From the NCBI GenBank assembly GCA_016199985.1, contig JACQFQ010000031.1, positions 1-52,792 on the forward strand: a stretch of 52,792 nt of DNA, in the 5' to 3' direction. The notes under the pieces were generated by a model, which did not search any database, was not told the DNA's origin, and saw nothing but the letters and a program-made list of their open reading frames with translations. The position numbers and the translations under genes are program-made. Source of the stretch: Verrucomicrobiota bacterium (GTDB lineage: Bacteria; Verrucomicrobiota; Verrucomicrobiia; Limisphaerales; UBA11320). Positions 42,571 to 52,158 of this stretch are shown one piece after another; position 1 is the first letter of the stretch; every line of letters begins with the position of its first letter.

Positions 42571-43971
42571 TCAAAGCGCAGGCAGGACTCTGTAGTAGGC
42601 GTGATGCGGATACAAGGCCGGCTTGTCCAGGATGCCGACCACGGATGCGGGCCCTTGGCCGCCCATGGCGCCGATCGGAGTCCAGAGGCCCGTCCGCAGG
42701 TCCACGCATCGTTCTAGTCGATATCCTCGCCCAAACACGCCCGTCCATTCCACGTGGACGGCGCCCGCCTCGTAGCGGAGGCGCAGGCCTTCGGCAATCG
42801 ATGGAGGGGCTGTGTTCTGCACGCGAAGCACGTATCCGCTGTCATTGCACGTCACCAGCAAGTCCCCGTTGGGCGCCAGACTCACCGCTCGTGGCTGGCT
42901 CACGTAGCTCTTTCCAACCAGCGGCGGGTGTTGACCCGTCGAGATGAGGTACGCGTCGCCTTTTCCGGATCCTTGGATGTACCGGTGCAAGACGCCGTCG
43001 GTGTCGACGAACCAGACGTCGCCTCCTTTGTGAGCGCAAAGGAAGTAGGATCCATTCGGAAGGAAGGCGATGCCACGGACGCCTTCGATGAAGCTGTTGA
43101 TCGCCAGCTGCCCCGGAGCGGCTTTGGGCTGCGTCACATTCCCGGTGACGCGGGTTCTCTGGTCGGGACCGTCGATTCTGAACAGGCCCGTTGCGAGCTT
43201 GGCGCTGTCTTCCTCGGCTCGATCGGTGACATAGAGCTTTCCGTCCACCGGATTCACCGCGATGTTCCCAGGGTTGCGGAAACCGACGGCCTTGCTGCAC
43301 ACGGTTTCGATTCCGCCTGCGGGAGTCCACATTTTAACGGTCGCCCCGGCGGCTATGACGCTGGGGGGTGCGGCGGGATACTCATGGGTGTAGTAGATCA
43401 GCGTCTCGTCGGGGCTGACCCAGAGCGCCCGACCCGATGGGGCCCATCCGGAATCGGGGTCGTTCACAATCGTTGCCATGACCCCATCCACCCCCACCCT
43501 GCGGATGCGATGGTTTCCGGGATCCAGGAGGTACACCGTCCCATCCGGGAGAACGAAAAGTCCGTTGGGAGAGGCTATCTGGAGCTCCGTGGCGAGACCG
43601 GGGCCGTCGCCGTTGAACCCCGCCTCGTGAGTGCCGGCGAAAGTATGAATGGAGCCGTCCGGGGCTATCTTCAGAATCGCATTGCTAGCCTTGTCGGCAA
43701 TGTAAACGTTGCCGTAAGCGTCGGCCGCCGACATGTGCGGATTGGAAAGGCTTGCCGAAGTGGCGTCGGCGCCTTCGTAGTCGGGCGTCCAGAAGTTGAT
43801 GCCTGTTCCATCGGGGTTCGTTGTGTTTCCGTGGCGCAACCCTACGAGCGTGACGACGCCGCCAAAACTGTCCGACAGCTCCCCGAATTCGTCCGAGAGC
43901 GCGGTCAGTCCTGAGACGAGCAGGGCGACGGCGATCTCGGCGAGGGAAGGAATCGCTTTGCGTTGAATCAT
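42571..43971 (-). CDS. Exported NHL-repeat (beta-propeller) protein
   Basis: 466 aa from ATG 43971, chosen because AGAGG lies 6 nt upstream; ATG 43977 would have no spacing. A signal peptide (IPSLAEIAVALLVSGLTALS) is followed by repeated propeller blades of the NHL type: PHMSAADAYGNVYIADKASNAILKI, PNGLFVLPDGTVYLLDPGNHRIRRV, PGNIAVNPVDGKLYVTDRAE, GIAFLPNGSYFLCAHKGGDVWFV, and PRAVSLAPNGDLLVTCNDSGYVLRV. The end carries the shared C-terminal module (GRGYRLERCVDLRTGLW ... YYRVLPAL). It is probably a surface or secreted binding protein or lyase-like propeller; no catalytic residues can be named. Confidence 0.8.
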   Translation of the reverse strand: MIQRKAIPSLAEIAVALLVSGLTALSDEFGELSDSFGGVVTLVGLRHGNTTNPDGTGINFWTPDYEGADATSASLSNPHMSAADAYGNVYIADKASNAILKIAPDGSIHTFAGTHEAGFNGDGPGLATELQIASPNGLFVLPDGTVYLLDPGNHRIRRVGVDGVMATIVNDPDSGWAPSGRALWVSPDETLIYYTHEYPAAPPSVIAAGATVKMWTPAGGIETVCSKAVGFRNPGNIAVNPVDGKLYVTDRAEEDSAKLATGLFRIDGPDQRTRVTGNVTQPKAAPGQLAINSFIEGVRGIAFLPNGSYFLCAHKGGDVWFVDTDGVLHRYIQGSGKGDAYLISTGQHPPLVGKSYVSQPRAVSLAPNGDLLVTCNDSGYVLRVQNTAPPSIAEGLRLRYEAGAVHVEWTGVFGRGYRLERCVDLRTGLWTPIGAMGGQGPASVVGILDKPALYPHHAYYRVLPAL

Positions 43972-43977
43972 ATACAT

Positions 43978-44321
43978 CCTCTGTTGAGTGTTAGGTCATG
44001 GACTATCACTCCGCGGACATTAGTGTCATCCACGTGAGAGGACGGTGAGAACAAGAAGGCAAAACCAGGGCCTCAATGAAGTCCGCGCAGCGCGGGATGA
44101 CCGGATGACTCAACGCTCGCGGCCGGGTTGACGCGCGCTCTTCACTGTATTGTTACCCATGTCGTCGAGCGAGTGTGCCAGGATCCCGGCCGCTTGCATC
44201 AACTCCACTTCTCTTTCGACCGGGCCTTTGCGCTGAGCGCGGAACGCGTTGGCGTCGGAGCCGCTCTGAACTTCGAGTCGCTGGAGCGCACGCAGAAAAC
44301 CACCACCCAGTAGGACTCATT
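43978..44321. other. Divergent intergenic region
   Basis: 344 nt between the NHL gene (minus) and the giant fusion gene (plus). It contains a candidate minus-strand promoter (separate entry). The plus-strand frame open from 44175 up to the GTG start has no protein-like character. Nothing else was recognised. Confidence 0.4.
44002..44029 (-). promoter_or_regulatory. Candidate promoter of the NHL-PepSY operon
   Basis: On the minus strand ATGACA (44029-44024) as -35 and GATAGT (44007-44002) as -10 are 16 nt apart, about 30 nt before the start codon. The -35 coincides with a TGTCAT-type half-site like those at 35959 and 40663. Confidence 0.35.
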
Positions 44322-47300
44322 GTGAACACGAATAAGCACGCCCTGGTTCGCCGCACGCGCGACTCTCTAGCCCTGTTGGCTCTCGTTTGCACCCTTGGCG
44401 CGTTGCCTTCTCGCGGGGACGACGCGTTGAATGTTTTTCTGAAGGTTGGAAGCAATGTGTACTCGGCCTTCAGCACGACGCTTACCAATGGCGGCTGGGT
44501 CTACATCGACGCCGATCCCGGCGCCGACAGCCCGATCCGGGCGACCCAGCGTTCGTTGGGCTATCGCGAGGTGGACTATAAGGCGTCGGTCTATCCAACC
44601 CTGAGCTTCTCCCCGGTGATCCCCGCCACCAACGGAACGCAAATCACCTATGACTACTCCGCCCAGGCCGCGAAGACGGCGACGGTCGGCTTCTGGGCCG
44701 CCAAGGATCTGCCTGTGCTGATTGGCCCGGATGGCAAGGCGTACATCACGGATGGACACCACACGACCGCGGGATACCTGCACAGCACGAGCCCGGTGCG
44801 GCAGCTGCTTCCGGGGTTGAACCGTGTCGTGCTCGGACACATCGTGGCCAACTTTTATGATCCATTCGCCGGTCCGCAGCCTTTGACGGACGCTTGGTGG
44901 CAGGCGCGCGCCGCCGAGAACAACGCGCTGCTCTTCGGCGTCGATGGCGATCTTCTCGCTTTGCCAGGCGAGGAGAACTACGCGTCATTGCAGCCCATCC
45001 TTCCCAGCGTGATCTCGATGCCGACCACTCCTTCGAATCTCACCACCAATGGAGTGATAGCAATGCTCAATAGCACGATGCGCAGCCTGACCTGGGGCCT
45101 TGCGGACGGCGTCGTCGCCACCGCCACGGACGGCTTGGGGAAGAAGGTTGCCGGCTACAAGAAATCCGCTCCGGGGAGCTCTGTGGACATCAACTTCGTG
45201 GAGTTCTATTGGGCTGACTATTTGCGCCATCGAGTTTCGTGGGACAACAGCAAGAGCGGCTCGCCGCTGAGCGTCACCAATGCCGATGGGAACGTCATCC
45301 AGGCCCCGCTGGGATTCTTTGCCGCTGTCGCCAACGGGATCGCGTTCGCGCGCTCCGAGGTGTTTCGCGATCAACATGGTCGGCGTCTTGTGGACTATAC
45401 GAACAGCGCTCTGTTCAATCCCAACACCCTGAACTGGGCCCGGGGATCCCTTTCGAATGGACTCGCCACCGCCGCGGACACCTACCATCTCTACCTTCTG
45501 GACGACTCCGATATCCAGGGCGACATCTCCCCCTCTCTCCTCTCCACGAACATTCTTCACATCAACACAACCTTGGGGCGGGTTCTGAGCAACACCGTGG
45601 GCAATCTCACGGGGCTCCTCTTGAACGACGGTCCGCAGATCAAGACATCGTGGAAGGATGCCACGGTTTCCAACACCACGCTCCGCATCCCCGGCGGCAA
45701 GGGCGTTGTGACGCTTCCTGGAGCTCTTCGCGTGGTTCAGAACACGGTTCTCGCTGCGGGAGGCTTGGCGGTGGATGGCTCGTTGACCAACGCGTTGCTC
45801 TCCGTGACGGGCGGCACGCTCTCTGGCGCGGGCGCGGTTCGCGGCGACGTCGCGGTCGGAGCGGGCGGCGCGCTTTCGCCAGGCGGCGACGCTCTGGCAT
45901 CGCTCACGCTTCAGGGGCAGGTGAAGTTGGGAGGCAAGGCCGTCATGCAGGTGGCGACGTCGGAGTCGGGCCTTCTTTCGCAGGACTCGATCCGGGGAGC
46001 GGGAACTCTCGCCTACGCCGGCGCGTTGATCGTTCGCGCATCAGGCGCATCCCTGAGCATGGGCGACCGCTTCCGCCTCTTCGAAGCCACCCACTATGCG
46101 GGCGCGTTTTCCTCTTACGATCTGCCGGCGCTCAGTTCCGATCTGGCCTGGGACACGACGCAGCTGCCTGTGGACGGATCCTTGAGAGTGGGCAACGCCG
46201 GAGCATTCATGCCTGTTCTGGGCGGCGTCTCCGCGTCCCAAACCGTGGACCGAGGAACCTCGCCCGTTCTCGCCGGCGGCGCATTCGGCAGCGAACCGAT
46301 CGTCTATCATTGGATGCTTCCAGGAGGGGGCTTCTCTGCGCCGACCAACACCGCGTTGCTGCCCTTCCCGAATGTGCAGGAGATCAGCCAGGGCGTGTAT
46401 TTCCTTGTCGCGGAAAACGCCTCCGGCTCCGTAACCAGCGCGCCCGTCGCGTTAACGGTGAACCAGCCGCCTTCCGCAAATCCGCTCTCCATCGCCTCGG
46501 TCTGGCGGCCCGGTTTTGATTTGGCCTTGTCGGCCAACGACGCCGACTCCGACGCGCTCACGTTCGTGATCGCAACCCAACCGACAAAAGGCTCGCTCAG
46601 CGGCAAGGCGCCAAACCTGGTTTACCAACCGTTCCTTGGCGCCACGGGCGCCGACGTGTTCACCTATAAGGCGAACGATGGACGGCTCGACTCCGCGCCG
46701 GCGACGATTTCGATCATCCTGCAGGGGTTCGGCAACCAGGGGTTGGTCGGCGTGGGTCGCATCGCCGCTGATACCTTCGACGCGCGTGGACCGGGCCTCG
46801 ACACACTGGGAGGAATCGGATCCGGACTTTTCTTTGACGCCTCCACCTGGAGCCAGAGCGGCGACGCGTCCGCCGGCTACACCTATCAAGGCATCGCCTA
46901 CGCCAGTCCGGATCGCGGATTCGGCGACGGGGGACAGAGCTACATTCCCCGTGTTCAAACACTGCAGTTGGCGGTGACGCCCTACTATGGGACGTCCGTC
47001 GTCGCCCAAACGCAGATCGTGATGACGAACACCGCAAGCCTCCTGTTGAGCTACAACGGGACCAATTTCACGGGTTGGGATTCGGACGACGCGACCGCGA
47101 CTCAATATCCTCAGTCGAGTTTGGGCAGCCCGGGGCAGGGGCGTCGGAGCCTGGACGCCGAAGGAATCGTGAAGACAGCGGATGGCGGTTACCTCATCAG
47201 CGATGAGTATGGTCCTTTCATCTATAAGTTTGACGCGTCCGGGTCGCTCGAGTACGAGCTTCGGCCTCCCGCCGCCCTCATTCCGAAGCTGGGCGCCTAT

Positions 47301-50300
47301 CCCGGCACGAACTACTTCACCGCGACCAACGCGCCGCTTTCCGGCCGCCGTAACAATCGCGGGCTGGAAGGACTCAGTCTCGCGCCGGACGGAAAGCGAC
47401 TCTTCACCGTTCTGCAAAGTCCGACCCTCCAGGATGGCGGCGCTGGAACCTCGGGGCGCAACACACGGGTGCTCGTGTTCGATCTCGATCCCGACTCGGC
47501 CACCTACAAGAAGCCCATCGCCGAATACATCTACACGCTGACGTTGAACGGCAGCTCGCTCACGAACCGTCACACGCCGATCAGCGAAATCTTCGCCTTG
47601 AATCGTCAACAGCTGCTCGTGCTGGAGCGCGATGCGTCGGGCCTGGGGACCGGGACGAACACGCCCTCCACCTATAAGCGAGTGGTCCTGGCGAGCACCG
47701 TGGGCGCCTCGAACATCATCAACACCGGATACGACCTGGAGCGCGGCGCCCCGAACCAGCTCTCGCTGAGCGCTGGAACCCTGCCGGCGGGCGTGGCGCC
47801 CATGCAGCGATTCGACCTCATCGACATGCTGGATCCCGCGCAGCTCGCGCGCTTTGGCCTGAACAACAGCGCCAACCAGGACGCGAACACGATCTCCGAG
47901 AAATGGGAGAGCCTTGCGCTGATGCCGCTGAAGGATCCTGTCGCCACCAACGATTTCCTGTTGCTCGTCCTCAACGACAACGATTTCAAGGCCTCGACCG
48001 TCTACCACAACGGCGTGATCGTCGGCAGCAACACGCCTCCGGTCGACAACATGATGCTCGCCTACCGGCTCTCGCTGCCCACCTACGGCGCGTCTGCCCC
48101 GCCTAACGCCGCGCCGACGGTTTCGCTCTCCGCCCCCACAAACTCGGCGCTGGCCGCGCCGGTGAACTTCGTGGTGACGGCGAACGCGAATGATCCGGAT
48201 GGGCTGATCACCCGGGTGGAGTTCTGGTCCGGAACGACGAAGGTGGGCGAGGACGCGACCTTTCCTTTCCAGCTGTCCGTGACCAACCCGCCCCTCGGCG
48301 CGTTCTCCGCGTTCGCGATCGCCTACGACAACGAGGGCGCGAGCGTCACTTCGGCGGTGTACCAAGCGACGATTCGAGCCGAGAACCTCGCGCCGGTGAT
48401 CGCGTTGACCAGCCCGGTCAATGGAGCGACCTTCAATGCGCCCGGCAATTTCGCGCTCACCGCTATCGCTGGCGACGTCGATGGCCTGCAGCCGAAAGTG
48501 GATCTCTACCGCGGCGCCACGAAACTTGCGTCGCTCGCCGGTCCCGCCTACACGCTCGCGCTCAGCAATCAGCCTCTCGGGGCGCTCACATATGTGGCTG
48601 TCGCGACGGACAGCCAGGGACTCAGCACAACTTCAGCTCCGGTGTCCGTCACGATCACCAAGAATCTCAACTCCGCGTCCATGACGTTGCAAATCCTGCA
48701 CGCGAGCGATCTCGAAGCGAGCATAGACGCCATCGCGGACGCGCCCGCTTTCTCATCGGTGCTTGGCGCGCTGAAGGCGCAATATCCCACCAACACGCTG
48801 ATTCTGTCCTCGGGCGACAACTACATCCCCGGGCCCTTCTTCAACGCCTCCGGAGACCCTGAAGCCAATCAGGGAGGCGTCGCCGGCCGTGGAGACATCG
48901 TCATGATGGACGCGATGGGTTTTCAAGCGGCCGCGTTTGGCAATCACGAGTTCGACGCGGGAACGGCGCAGGTCCGAAGCCTCTTGCTGCGCGACGCGGT
49001 CTCCGGGTACCCGGGAACGCTCTTCCCTTATCTCAGCGCCAACCTGAACTTCGCCGCCGATGGAAACCTCGCGAGCCTGGTATCCTCGGATGGTCAGAAC
49101 GCCGCGGCGCTTTCGAACCGGATCGCTCGATCCGCCGTGCTTTCCGTCGCGGGTCAACTCGTCGGCGTCGTGGGCGTGACCACTCCGGATCTTCGCGCCA
49201 TTTCATCTCCGGGCGACGTGACGCTGAGCACGGATCTTGTCGGAACGGTGCAGTCCGCTGTCAATGCGCTGCTCCCGCTCGGGGTCAACAAGGTGATCGT
49301 CCTGGCCCATCTGCAGCAGTACGCCATGGAGTTCGATCTCTGCCAGCGATTGCGCGACGTGGACGTCGTCATCGCGGGCGGATCCCACTCCATCTTCGCC
49401 AAGCCCTCGGACCCTCTCCGCGTCGGCGACGCGGCTTCGGAGAACTACCCAGTCCCTTTCGTTTCAGCGGCGTCTGAACCCGCTCTCGTGGTGAACTGCG
49501 GGCCGAATTACCGCTACGTGGGCAGGCTCGTTGTGACGTTCGGAACCAACGGTCTGATCACCAGCGTGCTTCCCGTCAGCGGCGCCTACGCCACCGACGC
49601 GGCGGGTGTCGCGCGACTCGGCAATGCGGCGACCAACGCGATCGTCTTGAACGTCGCCACGAACCTCGGCGCCATCATCAGTCAGAAGGACGGCGTTCTC
49701 TTCGGTGGAACCCAGTTTTATCTCAACGGACTGAGAGCCTCGGTGCGCGCCGAGGAATCGAACCTGGGAGACCTCAGCGCGGACGCCAACCTCTGGCGCG
49801 CTCGTCAAACCGACAGCCGCGCGAGCCTGTCGATCAAGAATGGCGGAGGCATCCGCGATTCGATTGGAGCCGTGAGGAGCGTTGGCGGCGGCGCGGCCTA
49901 TGTTCCCCCGCTTGCCAACAAGGCGACGAAGAAGAAGGCGGGCCGCGTTTCGCAGCTGGACATCGAGAACGCGCTGCGGTTCAACAACGCGCTATGGCTT
50001 GTGACGGTCACGGCGCGGCAGCTGCGCGACGCTTTGGAGTGGGGAGTCGCCGCGGTGGCGCCGGGAGCGACGCCGGGGCAGTTCCCCCAGGTGAGCGGCC
50101 TCTGGTTCAGTTTCAATCCCTCGAACGCCCCGATGACCTATTCCAAACTCCCCGACGGAACCATCACCGGGATCGCGACGCCCGGGGAACGATTGCGGAC
50201 GCTGGTCGCCATGCGCGAGGACGGCAGCCTGGATCTGGTGGCGCAGGACGGCGTCTTGCAGGGGGCGCCGGACCGGGTCTTTCGGCTGGTGACGCTGGAC

Positions 50301-50738
50301 TTTCTCGCGAACGGCGGCGACAGCTACTACCCGCTGACGCAAGCAACCGATCGTGTGAACCTCGCGGACGGTGTCGCGCGAACCTTCACCACGGACGGCG
50401 CGGAGCAATGGGCGCTGGCCCAATACCTGACAATCATCAAGAGCTATGGGCAATCCGACACGCCGGCGTCGATGGACCTGCGAATCCAGAATCTATCGGC
50501 GCGCGAGGACTGGGTGACGCGACCGATGATCATCCAGCTCGCGCCTGGCGCCGAGTCCGAAGTCACCTTCTCGACATTGCCCGGCGGCCGTTACGATGTG
50601 TGGAGCTCGGAGCGCGTGGAAGGGCCTTGGACGCAGCTGACGTCCTCATCGATCCTCGGCGATGGACTTCCCAAACGATATCGCGACAGCAGTTCGGGCT
50701 CTGCGATCCGCTACTATCAGGTGAAGCGCCTCGAGTGA
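44322..50738 (+). CDS. Giant exported fusion: ParB-like, passenger-like, esterase-like phytase and 5'-nucleotidase domains
   Basis: 2138 aa from GTG 44322 (aggact box before it, then signal peptide LALLALVCTLGALPS). Order: ParB-like nuclease-type domain about 60-400, with ITDGHHTTAGYL near 144; autotransporter-passenger-like repeats about 440-630 (AAGGLAVDGSL, LSPGGDALASLTLQG); Ig-like and cadherin-like segments 630-800; esterase-like phytase propeller about 800-1245 (AEGIVKTADGGYLISDEYG, NNRGLEGLSLAPDGKRLF); two Big/Ig repeats 1260-1450; metallophosphatase 1453-1740 (LHASDLEAS, SSGDNYIPGP, FGNHEFDAG, AGGSHS); 5'-nucleotidase C-terminal domain about 1770-2045 (IKNGGGIRDSI); shared tail to the end (YYQVKRLE). 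The first metal motif has D-x-E instead of D-x-H. It probably hydrolyses extracellular phosphate esters. Confidence 0.82.
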   Translation: MNTNKHALVRRTRDSLALLALVCTLGALPSRGDDALNVFLKVGSNVYSAFSTTLTNGGWVYIDADPGADSPIRATQRSLGYREVDYKASVYPTLSFSPVIPATNGTQITYDYSAQAAKTATVGFWAAKDLPVLIGPDGKAYITDGHHTTAGYLHSTSPVRQLLPGLNRVVLGHIVANFYDPFAGPQPLTDAWWQARAAENNALLFGVDGDLLALPGEENYASLQPILPSVISMPTTPSNLTTNGVIAMLNSTMRSLTWGLADGVVATATDGLGKKVAGYKKSAPGSSVDINFVEFYWADYLRHRVSWDNSKSGSPLSVTNADGNVIQAPLGFFAAVANGIAFARSEVFRDQHGRRLVDYTNSALFNPNTLNWARGSLSNGLATAADTYHLYLLDDSDIQGDISPSLLSTNILHINTTLGRVLSNTVGNLTGLLLNDGPQIKTSWKDATVSNTTLRIPGGKGVVTLPGALRVVQNTVLAAGGLAVDGSLTNALLSVTGGTLSGAGAVRGDVAVGAGGALSPGGDALASLTLQGQVKLGGKAVMQVATSESGLLSQDSIRGAGTLAYAGALIVRASGASLSMGDRFRLFEATHYAGAFSSYDLPALSSDLAWDTTQLPVDGSLRVGNAGAFMPVLGGVSASQTVDRGTSPVLAGGAFGSEPIVYHWMLPGGGFSAPTNTALLPFPNVQEISQGVYFLVAENASGSVTSAPVALTVNQPPSANPLSIASVWRPGFDLALSANDADSDALTFVIATQPTKGSLSGKAPNLVYQPFLGATGADVFTYKANDGRLDSAPATISIILQGFGNQGLVGVGRIAADTFDARGPGLDTLGGIGSGLFFDASTWSQSGDASAGYTYQGIAYASPDRGFGDGGQSYIPRVQTLQLAVTPYYGTSVVAQTQIVMTNTASLLLSYNGTNFTGWDSDDATATQYPQSSLGSPGQGRRSLDAEGIVKTADGGYLISDEYGPFIYKFDASGSLEYELRPPAALIPKLGAYPGTNYFTATNAPLSGRRNNRGLEGLSLAPDGKRLFTVLQSPTLQDGGAGTSGRNTRVLVFDLDPDSATYKKPIAEYIYTLTLNGSSLTNRHTPISEIFALNRQQLLVLERDASGLGTGTNTPSTYKRVVLASTVGASNIINTGYDLERGAPNQLSLSAGTLPAGVAPMQRFDLIDMLDPAQLARFGLNNSANQDANTISEKWESLALMPLKDPVATNDFLLLVLNDNDFKASTVYHNGVIVGSNTPPVDNMMLAYRLSLPTYGASAPPNAAPTVSLSAPTNSALAAPVNFVVTANANDPDGLITRVEFWSGTTKVGEDATFPFQLSVTNPPLGAFSAFAIAYDNEGASVTSAVYQATIRAENLAPVIALTSPVNGATFNAPGNFALTAIAGDVDGLQPKVDLYRGATKLASLAGPAYTLALSNQPLGALTYVAVATDSQGLSTTSAPVSVTITKNLNSASMTLQILHASDLEASIDAIADAPAFSSVLGALKAQYPTNTLILSSGDNYIPGPFFNASGDPEANQGGVAGRGDIVMMDAMGFQAAAFGNHEFDAGTAQVRSLLLRDAVSGYPGTLFPYLSANLNFAADGNLASLVSSDGQNAAALSNRIARSAVLSVAGQLVGVVGVTTPDLRAISSPGDVTLSTDLVGTVQSAVNALLPLGVNKVIVLAHLQQYAMEFDLCQRLRDVDVVIAGGSHSIFAKPSDPLRVGDAASENYPVPFVSAASEPALVVNCGPNYRYVGRLVVTFGTNGLITSVLPVSGAYATDAAGVARLGNAATNAIVLNVATNLGAIISQKDGVLFGGTQFYLNGLRASVRAEESNLGDLSADANLWRARQTDSRASLSIKNGGGIRDSIGAVRSVGGGAAYVPPLANKATKKKAGRVSQLDIENALRFNNALWLVTVTARQLRDALEWGVAAVAPGATPGQFPQVSGLWFSFNPSNAPMTYSKLPDGTITGIATPGERLRTLVAMREDGSLDLVAQDGVLQGAPDRVFRLVTLDFLANGGDSYYPLTQATDRVNLADGVARTFTTDGAEQWALAQYLTIIKSYGQSDTPASMDLRIQNLSAREDWVTRPMIIQLAPGAESEVTFSTLPGGRYDVWSSERVEGPWTQLTSSSILGDGLPKRYRDSSSGSAIRYYQVKRLE

Positions 50739-50790
50739 GCCTGGCGGACGTCCCTCCGGACAGAATGCGGAGAATCTGTCGTAGAGCTCG

Positions 50791-50816
50791 CCGTCCCGCC
50801 CAAGCGGTCGGGACGG
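50791..50816 (+). terminator. Hairpin after the fusion gene (possible terminator)
   Basis: Perfect 8-bp stem ccgtcccg (50791-50798) / cgggacgg (50809-50816), 52 nt after the stop, followed by tgtctta. The loop shares aagcggt with the hairpin at 10557-10592, whose stem uses the same arm sequence in the opposite order, so it may instead be a dispersed repeat. Confidence 0.4.
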
Positions 50817-50846
50817 TGTCTTATGGTAGGAAGAGCGAATCACTAA

Positions 50847-51677
50847 AGTGACGCCAACGGAAATGTCACCAAGCTGGTGGACGCAAGCCAAGCGAGCGTG
50901 GCGGATTACAAGTATGATCCGTTCGGCAGGACGATTAGCAGCAGCGGCGCCCTTGCGGCGGCGAACACGTACCGATTCTCGTCGAAGGAGCTCATGACGG
51001 TCAGTGGGTTCTATTACTACGGCTACAGGTTCTACGATCCCGTCACGCAGAGGTGGCTCAATAGGGAGCCGATTCAGGAGCGAGGGGGTGTCAATCTTTA
51101 TGCTTTTGTTGGCAACAATTCTACGGATAAGTACGATTTGGATGGGAGATGCATCGGCGAGTTGGCCGGTGCTATCAAGGCGTTGTGTTCTCTCTATCCG
51201 AATACTCCTGGCTGCGCCATGGTTCCTAAGAGTGTTGGTGGTATGCTCACCGGAGATGCTACTGTTGGTAACGGAGGATTCTCTGGCCACGGCGAGTTAA
51301 GCGTTGGGGGGGGACTTTTCCCCAGCGGGCCTGGCGGGTTTCTGTCCTACGGTTTTTCTGGAGGACCTTTCGGAGGGTGGTCGGCCCAGAACCCGGGGTC
51401 AAATTGGAACCAATCTCAGAACCTAAACCCCGCCTTAGGCGTGAATGCTGCGGCCGGGCTCGCTGGTTGGATCAGCAACGCCCAACACCCTAGCGATTTG
51501 GGACGAACAATCAGGACAATCTCGCTGAACACCGGTCTGGGAGTTAAATGGGGTAGTCTTCAGTTCTCCTACGGGCACGGCATATATCAGTTTGGCTTTG
51601 GACCTCCGGTCGCAGGAATTGGCGGAGGACTTAGCGCGACGTGTCAGAACACGACCACCAAGACGATTGGCGATTGA
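50847..51677 (+). pseudogene. Orphan RHS-repeat C-terminal tip (5'-truncated)
   Basis: The frame opens only after a stop at 50844 and begins directly with RHS text: NGNVTKLVDASQASVADYKYDPFGR, then FSSKELMTVSGFYYYGYRFYDP and WLNREPIQERGGVNLYAFVGNNS, the RHS-associated core that marks the junction to a variable C-terminal domain. The long YD-repeat shell is missing, so this is a remnant or a displaced tip. After the core (ending DLDGR) come about 180 residues rich in Gly, Ser and Pro with no motif I recognise; in intact RHS proteins this part is usually a toxin. The base composition after about 51100 looks more AT-rich than the neighbours. Confidence 0.7.
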
Positions 51678-51679
51678 AC

Positions 51680-52009
51680 ATGGAACTCTCGAACGATGGT
51701 CGGAGCAGTCGCAAGATGCTCGGCTCTGCTGCAGGTGCTTGTTTGCTGCTCGCTTTGATTCAAGCAGCACGTGGGTCGAGCGACATTGCTGGTGCCCTGC
51801 TATTTGGTAGCGCCCTCCTTGCCGGCCTCCGCTTCTTCATGCGATTGCTTGATCCTGTGGCGGCATGCTTCGATGGGGAGAAGATCCTCGTTCAGTCAGG
51901 CCCTGACGCTGGAAGTTACGTATCTTTAATCAAATTCGAGCAGATGTCGGTGCGCGGTTGCTTCTGGAAGGTTAGATTAGAGCCTGTCCCAAAACCCCCT
52001 CTTTTCTGA
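51680..52009 (+). CDS. Small membrane protein, 3' end replaced by insertion sequence
   Basis: ATG 51680 lies 2 nt after the RHS-tip stop; an in-frame GTG at 51641 would overlap the RHS frame. About 109 aa with two hydrophobic helices near residues 14-52 (LGSAAGACLLLALIQAA; IAGALLFGSALLAGLRFF) and a short soluble part (CFDGEKILVQSGPDAGSYV). Native sequence ends near 51979; the last residues (after RLEPV) are encoded by the end of the insertion sequence and its TGA at 52007-52009. Its position directly after an RHS tip suggests an immunity protein, which is inference only; no family was recognised. Confidence 0.5.
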   Translation: MELSNDGRSSRKMLGSAAGACLLLALIQAARGSSDIAGALLFGSALLAGLRFFMRLLDPVAACFDGEKILVQSGPDAGSYVSLIKFEQMSVRGCFWKVRLEPVPKPPLF

Positions 52010-52025
52010 GAGGGGGGTTTGGGAC
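51986..52025. repeat. Subterminal hairpin of the insertion sequence
   Basis: Inverted repeat with arms gtcccaaaaccccctc (51986-52001) and gaggggggtttgggac (52010-52025), one mismatch, around an 8-nt centre. At the very end of the element it could stop transcripts reading into the transposase or form part of the transposase-binding end. Confidence 0.65.
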
Positions 52026-52158
52026 GGGGGGTATTCCCGGCTTCCGGGAGGCGGGATGATGGTCTGGGACTCTTTTGAGTGAGGTCTGCCGTCAAAAATC
52101 TCCGTTTCCGAAAACACTTCCTCCGCGATCATCCGACTCACCGTTGCTTTACCACGTC

